Shown: in pieces, positions 10,304-18,261 of the stretch | Numbering within the stretch: the first letter of the stretch is position 1 | Layout of the letters: each line of letters starts with the position of its first letter | Assembly: GCF_000166395.1 (NCBI RefSeq) | Contig: NC_014655.1 | Coordinates: 496,001-560,000 of the forward strand | Direction of reading: 5' to 3' | From: Leadbetterella byssophila DSM 17132 | GTDB lineage: Bacteria > Bacteroidota > Bacteroidia > Cytophagales > Spirosomataceae | DNA: 64,000 nt | The notes under the pieces: model-generated | Databases searched by the model: none | What the model saw: only the letters and a program-made list of their open reading frames with translations | Told to the model about the DNA's origin: nothing | Made by a program: the position numbers and the translations under genes

Positions 10304-11278
10304 GTGGAGACGAAAGTAGAAAAAAATATTATTGATACCGCCAAAAAAGTTTTGGCAGATGAATCAGAGGCTATTAAATCTTTGATAAGTACAATTGGTT
10401 CTGAATTTGAAGAGGTAGTAAATCTGATTTTGAATTCAAGAGGTAAAGTAGTGCTATCTGGAATAGGAAAAAGTGCTATTATCGCTCAAAAAATTTCAGC
10501 TACTTTAAACTCAACCGGACAAAAGGCGGTATTTATGCACGCAACTGATGCCGTTCATGGGGACTTGGGGATTATAGATGACGAAGACGTTATCGTGATT
10601 TTGTCCAAAAGTGGTAATACGCCCGAGTTAAAGGTGCTGATTCCTTTGATCAGAAGATTGCCTAATAAGTTAGTGGGAATGGTTTCAGATCTGGATTCTT
10701 TTTTGGCTCGTAATTCTGATTATGTACTGAATGCCCATGTGAATAGAGAGGCTTGCCCTATGAATTTGGCGCCTACTACCTCTACTACGGTTTCCTTGGC
10801 TTTGGGTGATGCTTTAGCTGTCTGTTTGTTAGAGGCCAGGGGTTTCACTAAAAGGGATTTTGCTAAGTATCATCCTGGTGGTTCACTCGGAAAGAAATTG
10901 TATTTAAAAGTATCTGATATATATCCTAATAATGAGGTTCCTATAGTGAAGGAGGAGGCCGGTATGGAGGAAGTTATACTGGAAATGACCTCCAAGCGTT
11001 TAGGTACTACGGCTGTAATCAATGAAGAAGGACATCTGACCGGTATTATCACGGATGGAGATTTAAGAAGAAAATTAAGGGAAAAGGTAGATGTTTTTTC
11101 TCTAAAAGCTTTAGATTTGATGAGTCGGAATCCCAAGGTTATCCGTAAGGATGACTTTGCGGTTAATGCCCTGAATCTTATGCAAGAGTTGAGTATTACT
11201 CAGTTAGTGGTGGCAGAAAACCAAAAGGTTCTGGGCTTTGTGCACTTGCACGATTTGCTTCGTGAAGGGCTAGTTTAA
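10304..11278 (+). CDS. kdsD: Arabinose-5-phosphate isomerase (KdsD/GutQ/KpsF family)
   Basis: A 324-residue protein with an N-terminal SIS sugar-isomerase domain (residues ~25-180; SGIGKSAIIAQKISATLNSTG, LSKSGNTPEL, PTTSTTVSLALGDALA) and two C-terminal CBS domains (~205-324). It interconverts ribulose-5-phosphate and arabinose-5-phosphate, the first step toward Kdo for lipopolysaccharide. The start is a GTG at 10304. The stop and the next start share bases (TAATG), so it is co-translated with nadB, a pairing without an obvious metabolic link. Confidence 0.94.
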   Translation: METKVEKNIIDTAKKVLADESEAIKSLISTIGSEFEEVVNLILNSRGKVVLSGIGKSAIIAQKISATLNSTGQKAVFMHATDAVHGDLGIIDDEDVIVILSKSGNTPELKVLIPLIRRLPNKLVGMVSDLDSFLARNSDYVLNAHVNREACPMNLAPTTSTTVSLALGDALAVCLLEARGFTKRDFAKYHPGGSLGKKLYLKVSDIYPNNEVPIVKEEAGMEEVILEMTSKRLGTTAVINEEGHLTGIITDGDLRRKLREKVDVFSLKALDLMSRNPKVIRKDDFAVNALNLMQELSITQLVVAENQKVLGFVHLHDLLREGLV

Positions 11279-12894
11279 TGAAGGAATTTATGCGAACAGT
11301 AGATTTTTTAGTCATTGGATCTGGAATTGCGGGGCTTAGTTTTGCCTTAAAGGCGGCCAAAAAAGGAAAGGTGTTGATCCTTACAAAAGTAAATGCAGAT
11401 GAGACCAACACGAAGTATGCTCAAGGAGGTATAGCTTCCGTTTTCGACCCGGCCACAGATTCTTTTGATAAACATATACAAGATACTCTTATAGCTGGAG
11501 ACGGCCTATGTGATAGAGAGATTGTTGAAATTGTAGTGTCTGAAGGCCCGGATAGAATTCGGGAACTGATAGATTATGGCACCAATTTCGATAAGATGGA
11601 AACCGGCGAGTATAATCTGACTCGAGAAGGTGGTCATTCGGAAAATCGCATCTTACACTACAAAGATATTACCGGTTGGGAAATCGAGCGTGCGCTTCTA
11701 GAGGAAGTGGCCAAGCATGAAAACATCGAGATTCTAACGCATTATTTTGCTGTAGAGGTGATTACTCAGCACCATTTGGGAGAAAAAACGAACGGTAATG
11801 CCGAATGTTACGGAGTTTATGCTTTGAATGTCAATACCATGGAAGTAGAAAAGATACTTTCAAAGGTGACCGTCATGGCTTCCGGAGGTGCAGGTCAGAT
11901 CTATTCTTCTACCACTAATCCTATCATTGCTACGGGTGATGGGATTGCTATGGTGTACAGGGCAGGAGGAGAAGTGAGAGATATGGAGATGATTCAGTTT
12001 CATCCTACTTCTCTTTACAATCCGGGTACCTTCCCAAGTTTCTTGATAACTGAAGCCGTGAGAGGCGAAGGTGGAGTGTTGAGAGATAAATTTGGAAGGG
12101 AGTTTATGTATGACTATGACGAGAGAGGTTCCCTTGCTCCCCGTGACATCGTAGCCCGCTCCATAGACGCAGAAATGAAGAAGTCAGGAGAGGAGCACGT
12201 ATGGCTGGATATTACACATAAACCTAAGGAGTTTATTCTACAGCATTTTCCTAACATATATGAAAAATGCCTGAGCATAGGGATAGATATAAGCAAAGAC
12301 TATATACCTGTTACCCCTGCGGCACATTATTTGTGTGGTGGTATTAAAGTAGATGAATTTGGTAGAACCACTATCAAGAATCTATATGCCTGTGGTGAGT
12401 GCTCTTCTACCGGACTACATGGCGCGAATAGACTGGCCTCCAATTCTTTATTAGAAGCGGCGGTTTTCGCGCATAGAATCGCAGGTTCTGCACTGGAGAT
12501 AGTGGATCAATTGGATTTTGAAACCAAAGTTCCGGAATGGAATGAGTTCGGAGCGGTACAAAGCAATGAAGAGATTTTGGTTTCCCATAATACCCGAGAG
12601 CTGCAGAAGATGATGTCAGATTACGTAGGTATAGTGCGTTCTGATTTCCGTTTAGACCGGGCTGAAACACGTATGAAGATGCTGAGGGACGAAACGGAGG
12701 AGTTTTATCGAAAGACTAAACTGTCTGTGAAACTTTGTGAGTTGAGAAACTTGATTCTTTGTGCGCAGATGGTGATACAGTCGGCTAAAAAGCGCAAAGA
12801 GTCCAGAGGATTACACTACAATACGGACTATCCTTATAAACTAGGAGGAAAGCCGGAGAATACCGTTTTGGGGAGGCATTTATCAGCCTCCTAA
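11278..12894 (+). CDS. nadB: L-aspartate oxidase
   Basis: A 538-residue flavoenzyme that oxidises L-aspartate to iminoaspartate, the first step of de novo NAD synthesis, together with NadA. The FAD-binding GSGIAGLSFALKAAKKG motif (residues ~13-30), the TKYAQGGIASVF segment, FHPTSLYNPG, and the C-terminal GANRLASNSLLEAAVFAHR signature of the succinate dehydrogenase/NadB family are all present, followed by the helical C-terminal domain. The ATG overlaps the kdsD stop. No nadA or nadC is in the window. Confidence 0.96.
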   Translation: MKEFMRTVDFLVIGSGIAGLSFALKAAKKGKVLILTKVNADETNTKYAQGGIASVFDPATDSFDKHIQDTLIAGDGLCDREIVEIVVSEGPDRIRELIDYGTNFDKMETGEYNLTREGGHSENRILHYKDITGWEIERALLEEVAKHENIEILTHYFAVEVITQHHLGEKTNGNAECYGVYALNVNTMEVEKILSKVTVMASGGAGQIYSSTTNPIIATGDGIAMVYRAGGEVRDMEMIQFHPTSLYNPGTFPSFLITEAVRGEGGVLRDKFGREFMYDYDERGSLAPRDIVARSIDAEMKKSGEEHVWLDITHKPKEFILQHFPNIYEKCLSIGIDISKDYIPVTPAAHYLCGGIKVDEFGRTTIKNLYACGECSSTGLHGANRLASNSLLEAAVFAHRIAGSALEIVDQLDFETKVPEWNEFGAVQSNEEILVSHNTRELQKMMSDYVGIVRSDFRLDRAETRMKMLRDETEEFYRKTKLSVKLCELRNLILCAQMVIQSAKKRKESRGLHYNTDYPYKLGGKPENTVLGRHLSAS

Positions 12895-12977
12895 GGTTTG
12901 AATTTTAGGAAATTTTATGATTTATTTGTTTCATTTTCAGGAATAATACTGAAATTTGTAGCAAGTTCTGTAAGGAT

Positions 12978-13202
12978 ATGGATAAGCTTAAGTTTCTATT
13001 GGAAAGTAATATGTTTGGCGTCTGCTCGAAAATAGGGCAGAAGCTTAACTTTTCAGCCTCTTCGATCAGGAAGTATTTTATCTATGCTTCATTCTTTACT
13101 CTGGGGTCTCCTGTGATTATCTATCTGGTTTTGGCTTTTTGGATGGAGATCAGGAAGACCATTAGGAATGCTAATCACCCGAGCGTTTGGGAATTAGAAT
13201 AA
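12978..13202 (+). CDS. Small PspC-domain membrane protein
   Basis: A 74-residue protein with the PspC pattern: a short amphipathic N-terminus (MDKLKFLLESNMFGVCSKIGQ), an S/T-R-K-Y segment and one membrane helix (~35-57, LGSPVIIYLVLAFWM). In enterobacteria PspC senses inner-membrane stress and works with PspA/B; small stand-alone PspC-like proteins are common in Bacteroidota and are mostly uncharacterised. No pspA or pspB is nearby. It is convergent with nuoD, whose stop lies directly next to its own. Confidence 0.75.
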   Translation: MDKLKFLLESNMFGVCSKIGQKLNFSASSIRKYFIYASFFTLGSPVIIYLVLAFWMEIRKTIRNANHPSVWELE

Positions 13203-14411
13203 TTACCTATCCACTTCTCCCATAACCAGGTCCAATGAACCTACAATTGCAATCAGGTCTGCCATCAATATGTTCTTCGAAAGAGCCGGCAGGACAGAAA
13301 GGTTATGGAAGGAGCACGCTCTACATTTCACCCTGAGGGGAGTATCACTTTTACCGTCTGTTCTGAAGAAGAATCCCAATTCACCCTTAGGGTTTTCTGC
13401 CCTGACATAGAAGTCCATGGCTTTAGGGCGGATTTTCTTTGGTACCAAAGCTTGAGGATCAAAGTCACGAGTCCTTTTGTGTTCTTTTAATAGCTTCTCT
13501 AGGCACTGATCTATTATTTTTAGGGATTCAAAACATTCCAGTAACCGAACATAATTACGGTCCCAAGAGTCGCCCACCTTTCCCATCTTACCTTCTCCTA
13601 CAGGAATATCAAAATCTAATTCCGGATAAACAGAGTATCCATCTACTTTTCTAAGGTCATAGCGAAGTCCCGAACCTCTGAGAACGGGTCCTGTACAGCC
13701 ATAATTGATGGCCAGATCTAAAGGTAAGACACCTACTCCGGCAGTCCTATTGATGAAAAGGTGGTTGTCTATGATAATTTGCTGCAATTCTACCAGTTTT
13801 GGGCGGACATAGGCTGTGAATTCCTTACACTTCTCTTCAAACCCCACCGGAAGATCATAGAAAAGTCCCCCAATCCAAATGTAATTGTATAGTAAACGTC
13901 CTCCCGAAACCCATTCTAACATACGTAAAATGGTTTCTCTGTCGCGGAAAAGCCATAAGAAGGGTGTTTGCGCTCCAATATCTAAGGCATAGCTACCAAT
14001 AGCCAGGAAATGAGAAGCGATTCTATTCAATTCTGCTACTAGCACTCGAATGTACTCTACACGCTGCGGCATTTGCAGATCCAGCATTTTTTCCACTCCC
14101 ATAACATAAGCATGTTCTGAGTTCATAGATGCTAGGTAATCCAGACGGTCTACAAACGGAATCACTTGAGGGAAAGGTAGAGATTCTGCATGCTTTTCAA
14201 AGCATCTGTGAAGGTAGCCTAAATGCGGAACTACTTCCTTAATCAGTTCACCGTCAGTTTTAACCTCCAAACGCAGTACACCATGGGTGGAAGGGTGCTG
14301 AGGACCTACGTTTAAGATCATTTCCTCCTCAGCCAAATCTTCCTCCTTAAATTTAAGGGGTTCGGATTCTGTTAAGTATTCCGTTTTATATTTGTACTGA
14401 ATTTTCTGCAT
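13203..14411 (-). CDS. nuoD: NADH-quinone oxidoreductase subunit D (isolated gene)
   Basis: A 402-residue protein, full length for the 49-kDa quinone-site subunit of complex I. Clear signatures are [15 protein letters not shown] near residue 35, [29 protein letters not shown], and the C-terminal [18 protein letters not shown]. In most Bacteroidota nuoD sits in the nuoA-N operon, but here no other nuo gene is adjacent: the neighbours are a PspC-like gene and an unknown gene. It may be a dispersed operon member or a second copy. A TAAATTTG box (minus strand, 14416-14423) lies directly before the ATG and would give an almost leaderless mRNA. Confidence 0.95.
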   Translation of the reverse strand: MQKIQYKYKTEYLTESEPLKFKEEDLAEEEMILNVGPQHPSTHGVLRLEVKTDGELIKEVVPHLGYLHRCFEKHAESLPFPQVIPFVDRLDYLASMNSEHAYVMGVEKMLDLQMPQRVEYIRVLVAELNRIASHFLAIGSYALDIGAQTPFLWLFRDRETILRMLEWVSGGRLLYNYIWIGGLFYDLPVGFEEKCKEFTAYVRPKLVELQQIIIDNHLFINRTAGVGVLPLDLAINYGCTGPVLRGSGLRYDLRKVDGYSVYPELDFDIPVGEGKMGKVGDSWDRNYVRLLECFESLKIIDQCLEKLLKEHKRTRDFDPQALVPKKIRPKAMDFYVRAENPKGELGFFFRTDGKSDTPLRVKCRACSFHNLSVLPALSKNILMADLIAIVGSLDLVMGEVDR

Positions 14412-14440
14412 GTTACAAATTTAAATAAAATGCTGTCGGG

Positions 14441-15004
14441 ATGCATGAAATAGAGCCATTTTATAATTGGAACAAGTACTACCAACCGTATAAAGATCGA
14501 AAAGGACCTTTTTATGGCAAGGAACAGGCGGAGTACTATGAGAATGCGGTGTACGGGTATGTTATTCATCCTGATTGGGATTTTATTGGCTCAGAAACTC
14601 TGTACATCAAGGTTTTGATGGTGAATTATAGCTTGAAGTACGCGGTTATTGAACTGATGGGAGAGTGGAATGATACTTTGCATAATGATGTGATGTATCT
14701 GAAGAGAACGGTGGTAGATAAATTGGTGAAAGCAGGCATTCAGCATTTTATTTTGATTGGCGAAAATCTTTTTCAGTTTCACGGAGGGGAAGATGATTAT
14801 TACGAGGAGTGGTTTGAGGATGTAGAATCCGGTTGGATAGCCCTTTTGAATATCCGAAAATTCGTGATGGAAGAGCTGGAGAAGTATAAGTTAGATTATT
14901 ATTTGCATTTTGGTGGTACCTTGCAAATGGAAAATTGGCGCACATTAAAACCTGATGTCTTCTTTGGGCTGGTAGATAGCTTAATACAAAGGAGACTCAA
15001 CTAA
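14441..15004 (+). CDS. Conserved hypothetical protein, 187 residues
   Basis: I do not recognise this soluble protein. It is rich in Tyr, Trp and acidic residues (FYNWNKYYQPYKDRKGPFYGKEQAEYYENAVYGY at the N-terminus, read in pieces; EDDYYEEWFEDVESGW in the middle) with an alternating alpha/beta pattern and no signal peptide or membrane helix. It is divergent from nuoD with only 29 bases between starts and lies 4 bases before cysE, so it is probably co-transcribed with cysE and the methyltransferase. This does not reveal a function. Confidence 0.7.
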   Translation: MHEIEPFYNWNKYYQPYKDRKGPFYGKEQAEYYENAVYGYVIHPDWDFIGSETLYIKVLMVNYSLKYAVIELMGEWNDTLHNDVMYLKRTVVDKLVKAGIQHFILIGENLFQFHGGEDDYYEEWFEDVESGWIALLNIRKFVMEELEKYKLDYYLHFGGTLQMENWRTLKPDVFFGLVDSLIQRRLN

Positions 15005-15008
15005 TACC

Positions 15009-15821
15009 ATGGATAAGAAATTTATTGAATTCCTCTACAACAAGCATCAGAATGTTCCGGATATTCCGCCTTCTAAAGATATTACAGCCTGGGCATTACG
15101 CGTTTTTGATCTGCTTTTCCCGGAAAGGAGTAAGGACTTCTTCCGCAGTGCAGATGAGGTGGAAGGAGAATTTTGGAATATAGGGAATGATTTAAAGGCC
15201 ATATTGAATGCTACGGCAGAATGTAGGAATTGTGGTTCTGAAGAGAAATCCAGAGCATTTGTAGATGGAATTCCGGAATTGTATAGGATCTTAAGTACGG
15301 ATTTAGACGCCATTTTAAAAGGTGATCCTGCGGCTAAGTCTATGTATGAAGTGATACGAGTTTATCCAGGCTTTTTCGCCATCTTTTTCTATAGAGTTGC
15401 TCATGCTCTACATCAATTGGAGATAGGATTTATTCCAAGGATTTTAACGGAGTACGCGCATTCTAGGACAGGTATAGATATCCATCCTGGGGCGAAGATT
15501 GGTGAGCATTTCTACATTGATCACGGTACGGGTGTGGTGATCGGTGAAACCACATTTATAGGTAAAAATGTAAAGATTTACCAAGGGGTGACTCTGGGAG
15601 CGTTATTCGTGGAGAAATCTCTGGAAAATACGAAACGTCATCCTACGGTGGAGGATGATGTGATCATCTATGCCGGTGCTACGATACTTGGCGGAAATAC
15701 GGTCATCGGTGCAGGAAGTATCATTGGAGGTAATGTGTGGTTGACTAAAAGTGTGCCTGCCGGCTCTACGGTTTATCACAAGCCGGAAATTCAAGTGATT
15801 TCAAACGAAACGACAATATAA
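15009..15821 (+). CDS. cysE: Serine O-acetyltransferase
   Basis: A 270-residue enzyme that acetylates L-serine with acetyl-CoA to give O-acetylserine, the precursor of cysteine. The N-terminal helical domain (~1-135) is followed by a left-handed beta-helix of hexapeptide repeats (~140-255). The motifs HSRTGIDIHPGAKIGEHFYIDHGTGVVIGET (read in parts) and ILGGNTVIGAGSIIGGNVWL carry the catalytic His and CoA-site residues. The N-terminal length resembles the longer EpsC/SrpH-type enzymes. It is 4 bases after an unknown gene and 2 bases before a methyltransferase gene. No cysK is adjacent. Confidence 0.93.
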   Translation: MDKKFIEFLYNKHQNVPDIPPSKDITAWALRVFDLLFPERSKDFFRSADEVEGEFWNIGNDLKAILNATAECRNCGSEEKSRAFVDGIPELYRILSTDLDAILKGDPAAKSMYEVIRVYPGFFAIFFYRVAHALHQLEIGFIPRILTEYAHSRTGIDIHPGAKIGEHFYIDHGTGVVIGETTFIGKNVKIYQGVTLGALFVEKSLENTKRHPTVEDDVIIYAGATILGGNTVIGAGSIIGGNVWLTKSVPAGSTVYHKPEIQVISNETTI

Positions 15822-15823
15822 CC

Positions 15824-16570
15824 TTGTTTATAAATTACCAGGAGTACCAAGCCATGTATGAGGTAGAAGACAGCCTCTGGTGGTATAGGATTTTGCATGA
15901 TAGAGTAGTAGAGGAGTTGAAAGCCCTTCCTCATTTCACTCAATTAAAGATCTTAGATGCCGGGTGCGGAACGGGCGGATTGATGTCCCGACTTCTCAAG
16001 GAAGGCGTGCAGGATATTCAGGGTTTTGATTTTAATGAACATGCTGTAGCCTTTAGCGGAGATCGAGGCCTGAATGTTCAGCAGGGAGACATAACTCGTT
16101 TTTCCTTAGGGCAGTTTGATGTAGTTATCAGTAATGATGTTTTGTATCAAATGGACGATGAAGGACTAGAGCAAGCCTTTTACCGACTGTATGCTGCGCT
16201 TAAGCCGGGTGGGATATTGATTACGAATAACCAGGCTTTCCCGGTATTTCGTGGGATTCATGATTTAGCCGTAGGAAGTAAGCGGAGATTTGTGCTGAAA
16301 GACTTTGAAAAATTACTTGAAAAATATCCGGATTTAAAGTTGGAAAAGGCTACGTATTGGTCTCTGTTTTTGTCTCCCTTTATATTGATAGCCAGAACTA
16401 TACAAAGAATTCAATTGAAATTAAATTTGGTAAAGGAGGTTAAATCTGATGTTTCATTGCCTTCGCCTTGGCTGAATCAGTTCTTTTATACGCTTTGTAC
16501 CTGGGAAAGGAAAATATTAAAGGCTTCTCCTTTTGGCAGTTCCTTGTTTCTAAGAATCAGGAAAGCTTAG
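15824..16570 (+). CDS. Class I SAM-dependent methyltransferase
   Basis: A 248-residue protein with the SAM-binding motif I LKILDAGCGTGGLMSRLL (residues ~46-62), an acidic loop (IQGFDFNEHAV), motif IV FDVVISNDVLYQM and a post-motif LKPGGILITN. The N-terminus (YQAMYEVEDSLWWYRILHD) is typical of a Bacteroidota group of putative methyltransferases next to sugar or lipid genes. The substrate is unknown. The start is uncertain: a TTG at 15824 gives the conserved NYQEYQ lead, while the first ATG is at 15854. It follows cysE by 2 bases and probably shares its transcript. Confidence 0.82.
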   Translation: MFINYQEYQAMYEVEDSLWWYRILHDRVVEELKALPHFTQLKILDAGCGTGGLMSRLLKEGVQDIQGFDFNEHAVAFSGDRGLNVQQGDITRFSLGQFDVVISNDVLYQMDDEGLEQAFYRLYAALKPGGILITNNQAFPVFRGIHDLAVGSKRRFVLKDFEKLLEKYPDLKLEKATYWSLFLSPFILIARTIQRIQLKLNLVKEVKSDVSLPSPWLNQFFYTLCTWERKILKASPFGSSLFLRIRKA

Positions 16571-16573
16571 GTT

Positions 16574-16608
16574 TTTGGAACAATCTTCGTAAATAAAGCT
16601 TAATTTTG
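16574..16608 (+). promoter_or_regulatory. Bacteroidota-type promoter for gltX
   Basis: TTTG at 16574-16577 and TAATTTTG at 16601-16608 with a 23-base spacer match the -33/-7 consensus (TTTG, N17-23, TAnnTTTG). The gltX ATG at 16631 would lie about 18-20 bases after the predicted start of transcription. Confidence 0.75.
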
Positions 16609-16630
16609 CACTTTCTTTTAAAATTGCAAG

Positions 16631-18130
16631 ATGAGTGTTAGAGTGAGATTTGCACCGAGCCCCACAGGGCCTTTGCATATTGGCGGGGTACGCACCGCAT
16701 TATATAATTACCTCTTCGCCCGTAAGATGGGTGGGAAAATGTTGCTTCGTATAGAGGACACGGATCAAACTCGTTTCGTTCCCGGTGCTACAGATTATAT
16801 TCAGGAGGCATTACAATGGCTTGGGATAGAGATAGACGAAGGTGTAGGCGTAGGAGGAGATGCTGGTCCGTACGTACAGTCAGAGCGAAAGGACATCTAT
16901 GCAAAATATGCACAACAATTACTGGATGAGGGTAAAGCCTACTACGCTTTTGATACCCCCGAGGAGTTAGATCAGATGCGTAAGGAGTTAGAGGCTGCTA
17001 AAGTGGATAATATCTCTTACAATGCCTTCACCCGTATGAAGATGAAGAATTCTATCACCTTGCCTGCTGAAGAAGTTGAAGAGAGAATTTCTTCCGGTCA
17101 GCCTTATGTGATCCGTTTGAAGGTTCCATTGAAGGATGAGGTAAGGTTTAAAGATCTGGTTCGCGGATGGGTTTCCGTACATTCTTCTACCATAGATGAC
17201 AAGGTCTTAATGAAAAGTGATGGGATGCCTACTTATCACTTGGCGAATATTGTGGATGACCACATGATGGGAATTACCCATGTTATACGTGGAGAGGAAT
17301 GGTTGCCTTCAGCCCCTTTGCACATTTTATTGTATAAGGCTTTTGGATGGCAAGCACCTGAGTTTGCGCATTTGCCTTTACTTTTGAAACCGGAAGGAAA
17401 TGGAAAGTTAAGTAAGAGAGATGGCTTGTTGGGTGATTTCCCTGTATTCCCTTTGGAGTGGAAGGATCCAAACACCGCTGAGATTTCCAGAGGTTTTCGT
17501 GAAGATGGATATTATCCGGAGGCGGTGATGAACTTCCTGGCACTATTGGGGTGGAATCCGGGTAATGATCAGGAGATTCTTTCTAAAGAAGAATTGATCT
17601 CTCTCTTCGATATTCATAATATCCAAAAAGCCGGAGCTCGCTTTGACGTGCAGAAAGCCAAATGGTTCAATCAGCAATATCTAAGAAAGAAAGATAATGC
17701 CGTTTTAGCGGATGAGTTGAAGGCTAGTTTGCCTCAACCTGAATGGGCAGAAAAGATTGTGGCCTTGATGAAGGACCGAGTGGACTTCGTTAAGGAAATG
17801 ACTCAAGGTGTAACTTTCCTATTTGCATCTCCGGACACTTATGAGGAAGAGGTAGCTGCAAAGAAATGGGATGATTTAGCTAAGCAAGCCATGCCGGTGA
17901 TCATTTCCACTTTGGAAGGCGTTTCAAACTTCCAGTCTCAGGATTTGCATGATGCTTTATTCTCAGGTTTAGAAGCCGCATCTATTAAACCGGGTAAAGT
18001 GATGCAAGCTTTACGTTTGGCGGTTACAGGTCAAGGTAAAGGGCCTGATTTGATGCTGATTATGGAGATTATAGGTAAAGAAGAAACGTTGAAGCGACTG
18101 AATAAAGCTTTAGATGTTTTAGGAAGATAA
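16631..18130 (+). CDS. gltX: Glutamyl-tRNA synthetase
   Basis: A 499-residue class I aminoacyl-tRNA synthetase that charges tRNA-Glu. The HIGH-type signature is PSPTGPLHIGGVRTALYNYL at residues ~9-28. The KMSKS-type loop is KLSKRDG near residue 260. The glutamate-site and zinc-region-less layout and a helical anticodon-binding C-terminal third fit the bacterial GluRS family at normal length. It has its own promoter and a terminator right after its stop. Confidence 0.97.
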   Translation: MSVRVRFAPSPTGPLHIGGVRTALYNYLFARKMGGKMLLRIEDTDQTRFVPGATDYIQEALQWLGIEIDEGVGVGGDAGPYVQSERKDIYAKYAQQLLDEGKAYYAFDTPEELDQMRKELEAAKVDNISYNAFTRMKMKNSITLPAEEVEERISSGQPYVIRLKVPLKDEVRFKDLVRGWVSVHSSTIDDKVLMKSDGMPTYHLANIVDDHMMGITHVIRGEEWLPSAPLHILLYKAFGWQAPEFAHLPLLLKPEGNGKLSKRDGLLGDFPVFPLEWKDPNTAEISRGFREDGYYPEAVMNFLALLGWNPGNDQEILSKEELISLFDIHNIQKAGARFDVQKAKWFNQQYLRKKDNAVLADELKASLPQPEWAEKIVALMKDRVDFVKEMTQGVTFLFASPDTYEEEVAAKKWDDLAKQAMPVIISTLEGVSNFQSQDLHDALFSGLEAASIKPGKVMQALRLAVTGQGKGPDLMLIMEIIGKEETLKRLNKALDVLGR

Positions 18131-18134
18131 AAGA

Positions 18135-18171
18135 AGAGGCTGTCCAAAATGGTCAGCCTCTCATGTTTTTT
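18135..18171 (+). terminator. Intrinsic terminator after gltX
   Basis: The arms AGAGGCTG (18135-18142) and CAGCCTCT (18154-18161) pair perfectly, with two further G-C pairs past one mismatch, and a T6 run follows at 18166-18171. It lies 4 bases after the gltX stop. Confidence 0.88.
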
Positions 18172-18261
18172 GCTATTTTTATTCGTACCCCCCTACAGGC
18201 AGGGTGTCTAAATATTCAATTCTCAGACCACCCATCTACCTTTTTAGACGGCTCCTTTGTT

